A stretch of DNA of 64,000 nt, taken from contig SGBD01000001.1 of the NCBI GenBank assembly GCA_004195035.1, positions 186,001 to 250,000 on the forward strand, in the 5' to 3' direction. The notes beneath the pieces were generated by a model. The model saw only the letters and a list, made by a program, of their open reading frames with translations. It was not told the origin of the DNA and made no database searches. This DNA comes from Candidatus Acidulodesulfobacterium ferriphilum. Lineage in GTDB: Bacteria; SZUA-79; Acidulodesulfobacterales; Acidulodesulfobacteraceae. Shown piece after piece: positions 46,480 through 55,258 of the stretch (its first letter is position 1; every line of letters starts with the position of its first letter). The position numbers and the translations under genes are program-made.

Positions 46480-46614
46480 TTACCTATTAAGTAAGTTATT
46501 TTTAATGTGTCGCAATCTATGTTTTCCGTGACCATTAAGTCGGTTATCAGAAATCATTACCAACTCTTCCATCCCTTGCTTTGATGTTCTAACCCAGAAA
46601 GCTAATATCGTCAT
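46480..46614 (-). pseudogene. N-terminal fragment of an Ntn-hydrolase-like (proteasome-related) protein
   Basis: A 44-residue frame. Residues 1-30 (LAFWVRTSKQGMEELVMISD and NRLNG) resemble the start of small bacterial proteasome-like Ntn-hydrolase proteins, which usually begin with a similar strand and SDSRLxG. The continuation is lost, so it is a remnant. The family link is from memory and uncertain. Confidence 0.4.
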
Positions 46615-46677
46615 AATTTAATTTTATTAAACACAGAATAATAAATTTACGAACCTCAATAAGACATTATAATTTTT

Positions 46678-48092
46678 TTAGGATTTATGAGCTATAAGAT
46701 GCAAAAGATGAAGCAATAATGGATTAACGTTGGATTTTATTATAAAAATAAAATAAATTGCCAAGAGTATTAATTTGAATAAAAAGCGCGATAATGATGA
46801 TTTTACATGGTATTTTCTTTTCAAGAAGACATCAAAAATGCATGCTCCGATTAAAATTGTAATGGCCAAAATAATTTCATATATAAAAGGAGGCCATCCT
46901 GGCAAAAAAATATAAAGGAAAACATTTATAATTACGGGACCAAATATTAAAAGCGCTACCAACCAAGAAGGAATTTCCCCTATTTCTTTTCTGCCTTTCA
47001 AATTGAATACATTTAACAATTGGTATGAAAAAATAAAAACAATTACGATAAGATAAACTACAAAAGCAACAATAATTTCTGCAATTGTATGCCAATTTAT
47101 TTCTTTTAGTGAAATACTGTAAAACTGTTGAATAAATCTACTAAAAACCAAATATATTATGCCGAACCAGGAGAAACTGATAAAAAAGTTTTTAAACGAC
47201 TTGCTATTAATCCATTCTATTATTTTTGAATTAAAATTATTAATCTTACCAGATTCTACACTGCTCTTATCCCCATCAGACATCATTTCACCATCCCCCT
47301 TCTTTTTCCGATTTAATAACCCCTCAAAAAAATTAAATATCCTTTTACACCAAAAATCGTTCTTTTTTATAAACTTATTCAATTCTTTAACGCTTTTATT
47401 GCCTGATTCTATTATGGTTTTTGAAATTTCAAGCATCGACTCGTGAAACTCCAAGTTTTTCTTGGCTAAAGCATGAATATTAAAAAATCCGTAATAAGAG
47501 TAAAGGTTATTCAGAATATCTTTTTCCGATATATTCCAAAACTTAGAATTTATTTCATCATTACTCTTATTATTCTCTATCAAATCAAGCAATAAAGCAT
47601 TTGTCATCCCATAAAATCTGATAACCGGAACGGATGCGTTGTCCAGTAAACCAATGTCTTTTTTTAAAGAATTCTTAACATAAAAAATATCTTCGTTTAC
47701 AACAAAAGAAAACCGATAAATAGGAGTAGTGCCTAAGTATTTAATCGTGGATTTAAATTCCTCTGGCTCTCTTATATATTTTTCAAAATATCCATCTAAT
47801 TTTTCAACTGACATTTTTAATTCTTTAATTTTATCACTTAACGCTTCGATATATTTTCTTTTCGCAATAATATCCAGTAAAGCACTTATCTCGCCCTTAA
47901 AGGCATAAGCCGTGGCGAGTTTTTGCTTCACATGGCGATAATGTTCTATATAAAGAGATACTCCCCCAGTAATAAAAGCGTAAAAGCGCCGACGATTAAG
48001 CCGGCTACGCCTAATAGCGGTGCAAGCCATGCATCATGTCCGTTGATAATGGAAACATATAAATGGGCAGGAATATGTGTTGGGTTCGGCAT
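46678..48092 (-). pseudogene. Membrane protein gene with a one-base frameshift, function unknown
   Basis: The main frame (to 46678) encodes a coiled segment, then four to five hydrophobic helices in the last third (about residues 275-445 of the downstream frame). Its natural start appears to be ATG 48092 in another frame: that frame gives an extracytoplasmic tail and a membrane helix (WLAPLLGVAGLIVGAFTLLL) before running out. The two join at a run of five G (47963-47967), after which the sequence continues EHYRHVKQKLATAYAFKGEI. One base must be gained or lost. It could be a true lesion, a phase-variable tract or a sequence error. No family is recognised. Confidence 0.65.
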
Positions 48093-48278
48093 TTTGATAA
48101 TAAAATAAATTAATTAAATTAAAATTATCCTATTCTCAAAATATAATTTTTTATTACGGAAGTCAACCTGAAATTTAGACTAAAAAAATAAGGCTTGATG
48201 CCAATAAACACATAGCTTTGCGGATTTTTTGTCCCGATTCGGGACACTTTTGCCTGTTCTACCAGCAATTATGCTGGT

Positions 48279-48395
48279 TATAAAATTATTTTTTGGCTTA
48301 ACCAGGCATCCGACGATTTAAGAACGGCCCAGGATTATATAGAAACAAGGCATAAGAAATATTGTCCAACTGGAAATTGTGATTTAAATTCATAA
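48279..48395 (+). pseudogene. HEPN-domain-like fragment
   Basis: A frame without a start codon, encoding FWLNQASDDLRTAQDYIETR and a short tail. This resembles the first helix of HEPN proteins, which pair with MNT nucleotidyltransferases in toxin-antitoxin systems. Only this stretch remains. The rest of the 48093-48452 gap holds a 7-bp hairpin at 48230-48246 and nothing else that I recognise. Confidence 0.35.
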
Positions 48396-48452
48396 AAAAG
48401 GGCATATTATCTGCGTTTAATAGATTATTGAAATATGTTATAATTAATTATT

Positions 48453-48854
48453 ATGGAAAATATACAAAAATTTAGTTTTTTAAATAAGTTAGATAGCTTA
48501 TTGCCGGAATCGTTTGGAGATATTGCTAATATAAAACGTTTCCATAAATACCTTTTTGGCGAATTCATTTTAAACGAAAATTCTGTTAGAGAAGCCCAGG
48601 CTTTCATTAATATCCCTATAATCAAAGAGTCATTAGAGAGAGCGGCCACGTATTATTATGCTTTCAGATATATATTTTATGATAATAAATATTACGGTGG
48701 AAGACCCAATAAAGAGCTTGAAAAACTCGTCGAAAACGGGATTGTCAAACTTAAGACTCCGGGAACGGTTAAATTAAGAGAATTCAAGGAGAATAGAATC
48801 GTATGGACGAAAGTTCTTCACGAGATTCCATTGAAAGAGTTAAAAAACTCGTAG
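48453..48854 (+). CDS. Hypothetical protein paired with nucleotidyltransferase
   Basis: A 133-residue cytoplasmic protein with no recognised motif; charged and helical (ANIKRFHKYLFGEFILNE, RAATYYYAFRYIFYDNKYYG). Its 3' end overlaps the next gene by 52 bases, so the two are translated together. By position it would be the antitoxin or partner of the AbiEii-like nucleotidyltransferase that follows, but this is inference from gene order only. Confidence 0.65.
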   Translation: MENIQKFSFLNKLDSLLPESFGDIANIKRFHKYLFGEFILNENSVREAQAFINIPIIKESLERAATYYYAFRYIFYDNKYYGGRPNKELEKLVENGIVKLKTPGTVKLREFKENRIVWTKVLHEIPLKELKNS

Positions 48855-49396
48855 ATTTTTTGGCTAAAAATACCGACGAGAACATCGATATTATAGTGGT
48901 CGGTGGAACCGCTATGTCTTTTTATGGGGATTATAGAACTACAAGAGATATCGATGCTGAAATATTAAATTGCCCTGAGAATATTTATAAAACTTCATTG
49001 GAATATCTAAAGGAAAACAAAATTCAATTTAACATAGATGAAGATTTTGATGGTTGGGGTATGGTTCCAATGCCAGAAGGGTATAGAGACCGTGCTACCC
49101 AGATTTATAAAGAGGGCAATATCACTGTAAAAACATTAGAGCCGGTCGACTTTATCATTTCAAAGTTAAGAAGGGGAGCAGATATTGATATCGAGGATAC
49201 CGAGAAGATTGCGACCCGTTATAACATCGATGAGCAAACTCTAAGGGAAAGGGTATCTAAGATAAACTTTATAAACACTGAAGAAACCTTTTGGTTTAAG
49301 CAGAGACTTGAAAGATTTATTGATGAAAAAGTATTGCAACGAGATAGAGAAACACCTGACCAGAAAAACACCCCGGATACGGATATCGATTTTTAA
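48803..49396 (+). CDS. Nucleotidyltransferase, AbiEii/DUF6036-like
   Basis: A 197-residue protein of the polymerase-beta nucleotidyltransferase fold: IIVVGGTAMSFYGDYRTTRDIDAEIL (residues about 30-55) has the GG and D-x-D catalytic motif. This N-terminal layout is that of AbiEii-type toxins and DUF6036 proteins; LEPVDFIISKLRRGADIDIED is a typical later segment. It is likely one half of a toxin-antitoxin or abortive-infection pair. The start lies inside the upstream gene. Confidence 0.82.
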   Translation: MDESSSRDSIERVKKLVDFLAKNTDENIDIIVVGGTAMSFYGDYRTTRDIDAEILNCPENIYKTSLEYLKENKIQFNIDEDFDGWGMVPMPEGYRDRATQIYKEGNITVKTLEPVDFIISKLRRGADIDIEDTEKIATRYNIDEQTLRERVSKINFINTEETFWFKQRLERFIDEKVLQRDRETPDQKNTPDTDIDF

Positions 49397-49695
49397 ATTA
49401 TTCAAACCGACATTTTAATTTTATGGTCAGAATGCCCATCATGCGCACAAAAACGCGCCACGATAAAAAATGAGACGGAGTTTCTAACTGGTTAATGGAA
49501 ACTACCTAAATGATATTTAACCGGCCTTAAAAAGCAAATGCGGCGGTCTTTTCTCGGCAAAAAGGCAAAAATTCCATGTTTTTGTATATTTGAAGAATTT
49601 ATAAAAATTATATCCGTAAAATTTCCTCGAGGGAATTTAAAAGTTTGTGGTATAATATTTTATACAGAGGCAAAAAACATAAGATAAATAAAAAG

Positions 49696-49911
49696 ATGAA
49701 AACCAACACAATTACTATAAGCGGCGAAAGATATGAAGCTATCGTGAAAATAGCTGAAACCAAAGGAACTTCTTTGTCCATTGTGGTCGAGGAATTATTA
49801 AATAAGGCGATTGAACAGGAAGAAGACTCCAGGTTATTAAATATCGTCAAAAAAAGAAAGAAAGAAAACGAATCCTGCGCAACAATATCCCACGAAGAAG
49901 CCTGGAGATAA
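49696..49911 (+). CDS. RHH-type antitoxin
   Basis: A 71-residue protein from ATG 49696 (an upstream in-frame ATG at 49645 lies in the likely promoter). The start TNTITISGERYEAIVKIAE and the following VVEELLNKAIEQEE resemble ribbon-helix-helix antitoxins that bind DNA and neutralise a RelE-type toxin. The stop is one base before the toxin start. Confidence 0.7.
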   Translation: MKTNTITISGERYEAIVKIAETKGTSLSIVVEELLNKAIEQEEDSRLLNIVKKRKKENESCATISHEEAWR

Positions 49912-49912
49912 T

Positions 49913-50182
49913 TTGTTTACGCTAAGATATTATCCCGCCGTAAAAAAAGACATTAAAGAATTAGATAACCGGCACAGAGATAAAATCAAAAAAGCAATAG
50001 AAGAAAAACTACAGGTTTCGCCGCAAAGCTCCGGCATCCCGCTTAAAGGCGATTTATCGAATTGCTATAAATTAAGAGTGGGCGATTACAGGGTCATTTA
50101 CGAGATTCAAGAAAATGAAGTTACGATACTGTGCATAAAACACAGAAAAGACGTTTATAAAACTGCCGTTAAAAGAATATAG
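49913..50182 (+). CDS. RelE/ParE-family toxin
   Basis: An 89-residue protein from TTG 49913, with GGAG five bases upstream. YYPAVKKDIKELDNRHRDKIKKAIEEKL, then PLKGDLSNCYKLRVGDYRVIYEI and CIKHRKDVYKTAV are the RelE-like mRNA-interferase fold, with the basic residues of the active site. It is coupled to the antitoxin gene upstream. The pair sits just inside the right repeat of island 1. Confidence 0.88.
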   Translation: MFTLRYYPAVKKDIKELDNRHRDKIKKAIEEKLQVSPQSSGIPLKGDLSNCYKLRVGDYRVIYEIQENEVTILCIKHRKDVYKTAVKRI

Positions 50183-50356
50183 TCCGAAATTTTTCCCCGT
50201 GCGTTAATTTAATCGCACTGCAACGATTTTGCAACGCTCCACGCAAAAAAACGGCAAAATCGGAGTGATTACGCGGAATTGCCGGAAAGCGGTAAAACCT
50301 TTTATTATCTGCAAAAACAGGCGGAAAGTCGGTTTGTTAATTTTACTTGAATTAGC

Positions 50357-50404
50357 CTTTTAATCAGGTGGTCGTGGGTTCGACCCCCGCGCGGCTCACC
50401 ACTA
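50357..50404. repeat. att-like repeat, right, island 1 (tRNA-Lys 3' half)
   Basis: Identical to 45931-45978 over 48 bases. It contains only the 3' half of the tRNA, so it is not a functional tRNA gene. Confidence 0.92.
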
Positions 50405-50406
50405 TT

Positions 50407-50970
50407 TTAAACATTTTTAAGATATTCTGTTTTTTGAATATCTCCTTGCGGTAAAGAATCGGTAAAGTTTTTTTCAAAATCCTTATTATCTAATACTTTC
50501 ACAGCATTTTGTATATGCGCCGAAGCTAAATGACTGTATCTTAAGGTCATAGTAATTGATTTATGTCCTAACAACTCCTTAACGGTCGTTAAATCTACCC
50601 CGCCCATAACAAGCCTGCTTGCGAACGTATGCCTTAAGTCGTGAAAGTGAAAGTCTAAGATGTGCGATTTTCTAAGCACCGATGTAAGCCCTCTTTTAAA
50701 ATCATAATAAGGCTTTAGTGTTTTAGGATTTAAAAGACATAATCGTATTTTATATGCCTTGCAATGCTCGGTAAAGCGTTATACAACATCTGGTTTATCG
50801 GAATTTCCCGCCGTTCGCCGTTCTTCGTTTTATCAAGTAAGGTTAACCGGTTCCTTAATCCCTGTCCCAGGTAAGTTTAAGTATCTCCGATTTTCTCATT
50901 CCTGTATTTAAAGCAGTTATCACGATAGGCTTTAATAAGGCTCGCAATGCGATATAAGCCTTTCTGTTTA
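50407..50970 (-). pseudogene. Tyrosine recombinase (integrase), truncated and frameshifted
   Basis: Reading the - strand from about 50970, three frames in turn give integrase core segments: KPIVITALNTGMRKSEILKL (first catalytic Arg), then NGERREIPINQMLYNALPSI, then LDFHFHDLRHTFASRLVMGG and ELLGHKSITMTLRYSHL with the His-x-x-Arg, His and nucleophilic Tyr. At least two frameshifts separate them and the N-terminal half is missing. The gene lies between the right repeat of island 1 and the left repeat of island 2, so its owner is unclear. Confidence 0.85.
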
Positions 50971-51019
50971 AATGTTTTTATAGCGGGAAAATGTCTTACT
51001 TATTGCTATTTACTGCGGT

Positions 51020-51072
51020 TTTTTAATGGAGCCGGCGATAGGAATCGAACCTACGACCCGCTGATTACGAAT
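51020..51072. repeat. att-like repeat, left, island 2 (tRNA-Thr 3' part)
   Basis: Identical over 53 bases to 56356-56408: five T, AA, then the tRNA-Thr 3' half up to the anticodon loop. It is a tRNA fragment, not a gene. The following gap to 51396 is AT-rich with no feature that I recognise. Confidence 0.92.
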
Positions 51073-51396
51073 GCGGGCTTAAAAATAACATAAACTGCGC
51101 ATCTACGCTTATTATCTTGATTTAAAGCAATTTTGATTTATGGTATTTTATGGCGGTTTGTGGCGGTTTTTAGAAAATTTTACTACCAATTTACTAACAA
51201 TCCTTTTATGGATTTTTACTTATATAATCTTCTCATGCACTAAAAAGTTGAAACTATTTGGCAAATAGATTTGCCCCTTCTTTTTATGCTATTTGAATTA
51301 AAAATTTATTGACAAACAACACTCCACAGCTTCTTTTTTTAAACACCAATAGCCGTCAGGGGCTTTTAAAGGATTACCCTATAACTATAATGTCAT

Positions 51397-51822
51397 CTAC
51401 TCTTTATATCTATATAATGATATATCATATCCCCAATCCGGATTGGAGGCTATGATTTCTTTCTCTTGATTTTCGCAATTATGCCCATAAAATTTAACTT
51501 CATAAATATATTCTTTAGATAATTGCGTTGCTTCTATATGTTTAACTTTTTTTTCTTTTATAAACCTTGATAGTGTATTAGAAAAATATCTGGGCAACGA
51601 ATCCCCCTTGCTGCCGGTTCCACTCCCGCCAAGCGTCTTTTTAATATCATCAAAATCTTCTTTGTAGTTCTTGCAAAATTCTATTGCAATTTGATAAGCG
51701 GTTAGATAAACGTATCTGCCAAAATGAGGTGCATAATCTTTTGGCTCCACATCTTTAAGAATTTTAGTAATTTTTTCTTCTAATTCATACTTTGTCCATA
51801 TTGATTCTTCCGATTCCTGCAT
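51397..51822 (-). CDS. Hypothetical protein of island 2
   Basis: A 141-residue protein. Visible features: an acidic, helical start, then HFGRYVYLTAYQIAIEFCKN (about residues 33-52) and a Gly-rich GGSGTGSKGDSLPRYFSNTLSRFI (about 66-90). The tail is beta-like. The Gly-rich part does not match a Walker A. I do not recognise the family. Possible promoter for leftward transcription in 51823-52024, which otherwise holds nothing visible. Confidence 0.6.
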   Translation of the reverse strand: MQESEESIWTKYELEEKITKILKDVEPKDYAPHFGRYVYLTAYQIAIEFCKNYKEDFDDIKKTLGGSGTGSKGDSLPRYFSNTLSRFIKEKKVKHIEATQLSKEYIYEVKFYGHNCENQEKEIIASNPDWGYDISLYRYKE

Positions 51823-52024
51823 AACTCCTCTTCTTAATTTTAAGATTTTTAAATTGATTAAATCATAGATCGAAACGGTAAGCCTAAAAAGCCCTGCTAC
51901 AAAAAATTTAACTTGCCCGAAAAAGTTCCGGCTTATATCAAATAAGTTAATTTATAAATAAATATTTGATTATACCTTAATTTCTATTGAAAAATATAAG
52001 TTTATTTTCAATTAAATATTATAC

Positions 52025-53044
52025 TTACAAATGATTAATTACAAACTCCACGCTTGCACGCTTATATATACTTGGTATACCATTAGGTATATTACCAGTT
52101 TTATTATAATTATCTTCTTGCGTTTTATTTCTAAAGTTATAAACGGAATATTCGGGACTATTTTTTAAATTATTATCTTTTATTATGCGATAAATATCAT
52201 GGCGTTTAGCATCTGTTTTTTTCTTTTGAATTTCATTTATTAAATCCTGGCAAGATAATGGATATTGTTCCAATAAATTTTCTTTCTTTATTTTTATTAC
52301 CTCAATAGAATTAATCGGATGAACATCTCCAACCAATTTTAGTGCGGTAGCACCGTTTTTTTCGACAAATGAACCTTCTTTTAAAAAACTAATTTTTTTC
52401 ATTAACTCTTCATCTATAACTAATATTTGTCGTTCATTTTTTTCAATCAAACCTTTCTCAGTATCAAGAATAACAGCATTTGAAGGTCCAACATTTGAAA
52501 TTTTCTCTATCAATTTTAAAAAATTTTTATTGTTATTATACATTCTTTTATATAGAATATTATTTAATTCTGTATATAATATTTTTTGAGTTCGCCCCCC
52601 GTATCTGAAATAAATATCACCATCTTTTATAATTGAGTCTCTACCTTCGTTTTTTTTGGCAATTACCGGTTTTTCTTTACATTCATCTATATAAAATATA
52701 CCAAATTTATTGCCGTTAAATTCATAAGGATATTGTTTCCAATTTATTGCAGGTGCAAATATTTCAATTAATGAACCGGATATTATCCCAGGATCAATTT
52801 TTTCAAATTGATCTATTGATTTTTTATTTAATCCAGTTAATTTTCGCGGACTATCTGTTACGCCAAATATAATAAATCCACCCTTATTATTAGAAAAAGC
52901 CGCAAAATCACGAAAATATTCAGCTAAATTACTTAAATTAAATTGTTCTTTAAATTCTAAATATTCACTCTCACGATGATATAATGTGTTATCGGATCTA
53001 AGCTTTAATAAATCCGCTATTATTTGATGAAATGTTTTAGGCAT
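52025..53044 (-). CDS. AlbA_4/Schlafen-type putative DNA-binding protein
   Basis: A 339-residue protein. Residues about 20-150 match the AlbA_4 (divergent AAA_4/Schlafen-like) domain: ESEYLEFKEQFNLSNL, then DFAAFSNNKGGFIIFGVTD. The later half (about 210-330) has a winged-helix look. Such proteins are frequent in defence islands and are thought to bind nucleic acid, but the precise role here is unknown. Confidence 0.8.
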   Translation of the reverse strand: MPKTFHQIIADLLKLRSDNTLYHRESEYLEFKEQFNLSNLAEYFRDFAAFSNNKGGFIIFGVTDSPRKLTGLNKKSIDQFEKIDPGIISGSLIEIFAPAINWKQYPYEFNGNKFGIFYIDECKEKPVIAKKNEGRDSIIKDGDIYFRYGGRTQKILYTELNNILYKRMYNNNKNFLKLIEKISNVGPSNAVILDTEKGLIEKNERQILVIDEELMKKISFLKEGSFVEKNGATALKLVGDVHPINSIEVIKIKKENLLEQYPLSCQDLINEIQKKKTDAKRHDIYRIIKDNNLKNSPEYSVYNFRNKTQEDNYNKTGNIPNGIPSIYKRASVEFVINHL

Positions 53045-53141
53045 ATTTATTCATTTAAATAAAAAATATCAAATTATTCTTTCTTATTCTTAATTGAGCT
53101 ATTTTAATATCATTACTTCTTAATATTTTAAGTCTACAAAT

Positions 53142-53509
53142 TTATTTTTTATTTTGTTTTTGCTGCCCATACCAATAGCCGATTAAAGCACCAAGAAGGC
53201 TGCCTGTTACATCTTTTGAAATAATATGCAAATAGCCAAAAATACCAATAGCGGCAAGGACTGCTATGCCAAAAATAGGCTATAAATGGCTGCTCTATAT
53301 GAATATTTAGTTATAACTGGCTTATTTTTTGACCATGAATCAATTGCATTTGAAATTGATTCAATTAAACTTTTATTATCTAGAAATTCAAAGATATAAT
53401 CAAGAAAATTTGAGGCATCGGCAGTTTGTTCCGGTTCTTGATTGTCAGTAGTAGTTATTTTTATTGCTTCTGGTTTGTCGTTTTTAGATTTATCGATATT
53501 TTCTCCCAT
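53142..53509 (-). pseudogene. Small membrane protein gene with a one-base frameshift
   Basis: The upstream frame gives 81 residues, starting with a polar, acidic tail and ending near KYSYRAAIYSLF. The next frame continues with FGIAVLAAIGIFGYLHII and GALIGYWYGQQ, two membrane helices, to a stop at 53142. The shift lies at a run of five A/T (53271-53275). Either the gene is broken or one base is miscalled. Family unknown. Confidence 0.65.
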
Positions 53510-53597
53510 CTTGTTTTTAATCTCTCCTATCTTTCTACTTCTGGTTATCTTATCACAATGATATTAGTTTTCTTTTAAATTATTATTACTTTCCGCT

Positions 53598-54029
53598 TTA
53601 GTTGTTGTTTTTATCAGGTTTTGCATCTCTCCTCTCTTTTTGTTTCTGTTGTTTTTTTAATATAGTTTGCTGTATGGAATCTATACAATTGTTTACCGAA
53701 TCGATAAGGTTTTCATCATTGTAGCTATATATTTTCTTAATTGACACAATTCTCTTTTCAAGTTGTGAGATAGCAGAAAAATGAGTAATTTTTTCATTTT
53801 CGGGAAAAAAATAATTAATATCCGCATGAAAAAAATCAGCAAGCTTAAAAAGATAATCCAGTGCTATTTTAGACTCGCCCGTTTCAAACTTAAATATTTG
53901 AGTATCGCTAATATCTAATAAATCGGCGATAGTTCCTTGAGATACTTTAAGTTCTTTTCTTTTCTCCCTAATTCTCTTTCCGATAAATTTAAATAAGTTA
54001 TCGTCTTTGCTTTTTTTCTCTTTAACCAT
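53598..54029 (-). CDS. XRE-family transcriptional regulator
   Basis: A 143-residue protein. Residues about 10-65 form a helix-turn-helix: FIGKRIREKRKELKVSQGTIADLL and DISDTQIFKFETGES. The C-terminal part is helical and lysine-rich. Placed divergently from the methyltransferase with operator-like repeats between, it probably controls the restriction-modification genes in the manner of a C protein, though it is longer than typical C proteins (about 80 residues). Confidence 0.82.
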   Translation of the reverse strand: MVKEKKSKDDNLFKFIGKRIREKRKELKVSQGTIADLLDISDTQIFKFETGESKIALDYLFKLADFFHADINYFFPENEKITHFSAISQLEKRIVSIKKIYSYNDENLIDSVNNCIDSIQQTILKKQQKQKERRDAKPDKNNN

Positions 54030-54030
54030 A

Positions 54031-54116
54031 TTTTCACTTTAATATAAAATAAAAATAAAATTATTTCATTAAAGTAATAATTAATTTGACATACTTATCA
54101 TTAAAGTGGTATTTTG
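54031..54116. promoter_or_regulatory. Operator-like repeats and promoter between XRE and methyltransferase genes
   Basis: Three ATTAAAGT sites: one on the - strand near 54042-54031, one in TTTCATTAAAGTAATAATTA (from 54064) and one in TCATTAAAGTGGTA (54098-54111). TTGACA (54086-54091), 18 bases, TATTTT (54110-54115) forms a rightward promoter whose spacer contains the third site, so binding there would block it. The same motif recurs at 56122-56164. Bases 54117-54389 hold no other feature that I see. Confidence 0.6.
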
Positions 54117-54389
54117 TAAATATTGTTTGCATTATCTTTTTAGAATTTTAACATAAATATGACATAGGAAAAATTAATATTCGGAAAATTAGTAATAGTG
54201 CGGTTTTTAAAACCTGCGTTCGCATAAGTTTAATAAAACTGTAATAGATTTGTAACAAAAAATAAACATAAAATTCATACTACTGCATTATTTTATTTGA
54301 TATAATATTTTTATGTCTAAATAAGGATGAATTATAAATTAATAAAAAATCAATCAAATTAATTTTAAATTAAACTAAAAAATATTTAA

Positions 54390-55244
54390 ATGGAAAATAC
54401 GGCTAAAAAAAATATTGAATATTATCTTAACCAAGTTTACCTTGAAGATATAATGGTTCTTCTAAAAAAACTTCCGGCTCACAGCGTCGATATGATTTAT
54501 GGAGACCCGGATTACAATGTTGGAATAAAATACGGCGATAAAACCTATACCAAAAACTTTGACGAATATATTGAATGGTATATTAAATTAGCCGCCGAAT
54601 CGTTAAGAGTTTTAAAGGACACAGGAAATATGTTTTTAATCAACTATCCCAAACAAAACGCACATGTCAGGGCAAAATTCTTAGATAAGGCATGCCATGA
54701 AGTTTATGATTATGTTTGGGTGTACAATACAAATGTGGGGCATACCCCGAAACGATTTACCACAGCCCACAGAAGCATATTGCATTGCATAAAAACTAAA
54801 AATAACAAATTTTATAAAGATAATGTAGCCGTTCCTTATAAAAATCCTACGGATAAAAGAATAATGCAAAATATGGCAAACGGTTCAAAAGGAAGGATGC
54901 CTTACGATTGGTTTTATTATGATTTAGTTAAAAACGTCAGCAAAGAGAAAACGTTTCACGCCTGCCAGATACCGCAAAAGCTCTCAGAAATGTTGCTCAA
55001 GTCCTGTACGATGCCTGGAGATATTGTTTTAATATTATTTGGAGGGAGCGGCTCGGAAATAGAAATTTGCAAAACACTAAATAGACAATTTATTTCTTCC
55101 GAAATTGACGAGAAATATTATAATATGATTCTTGACCGGTTAAATAACGGTAAAATTGACGAAAAATATCGGCTAAATATAAATAACCGCGAAATTCAAA
55201 GGGGAATATCTACTATTTTGCGTCAACCCGATTTGTTAAAATAA
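54390..55244 (+). CDS. DNA methyltransferase (amino-type, beta-class order)
   Basis: A 284-residue restriction-modification methylase. The catalytic motif IV is near residue 38-42 as GDPDY (usual form DPPY or SPPY; the middle Pro is replaced by Asp), and the SAM-binding motif I equivalent LFGGSGSE is near residue 215, the order of beta-class N6-adenine or N4-cytosine enzymes. The region between carries target-recognition sequence. It lies convergent with the neighbouring candidate restriction gene (14-base gap). Recognition sequence unknown. Confidence 0.88.
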   Translation: MENTAKKNIEYYLNQVYLEDIMVLLKKLPAHSVDMIYGDPDYNVGIKYGDKTYTKNFDEYIEWYIKLAAESLRVLKDTGNMFLINYPKQNAHVRAKFLDKACHEVYDYVWVYNTNVGHTPKRFTTAHRSILHCIKTKNNKFYKDNVAVPYKNPTDKRIMQNMANGSKGRMPYDWFYYDLVKNVSKEKTFHACQIPQKLSEMLLKSCTMPGDIVLILFGGSGSEIEICKTLNRQFISSEIDEKYYNMILDRLNNGKIDEKYRLNINNREIQRGISTILRQPDLLK

Positions 55245-55258
55245 TATTTAGTATATCG

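Larger units (their letters stand above)
45931..50404. mobile_element. Genomic island 1 at tRNA-Lys
   Basis: About 4.4 kb between two exact 48-bp copies of the tRNA-Lys 3' half (45931-45978 and 50357-50404). Contents are gene fragments, a Cas12a-type CRISPR remnant, a frameshifted membrane protein, a nucleotidyltransferase pair and a RelBE-type pair. No intact integrase lies inside. A broken tyrosine recombinase lies just beyond the right repeat. The island looks like a decayed defence or toxin-antitoxin element. Confidence 0.85.

Noticed and set aside
48230-48246. Rho-independent terminator
   Set aside because: TGTCCCG/CGGGACA is a good 7-bp hairpin, but neither strand has the following T-run (CTTTTG on +, A-run on -).
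50357-50404. A second tRNA-Lys
   Set aside because: It has only the 3' half from the anticodon loop on; the D-arm and 5' acceptor strand are absent. It is the att repeat of island 1.
50407-50679. A small intact integrase gene
   Set aside because: It holds only the C-terminal catalytic part; upstream integrase segments are in other frames, so it is the end of a broken gene.
51020-51072. A second tRNA-Thr
   Set aside because: The match stops at the anticodon loop (GAAT then GCGGG), so no cloverleaf can form. It is the att repeat of island 2.
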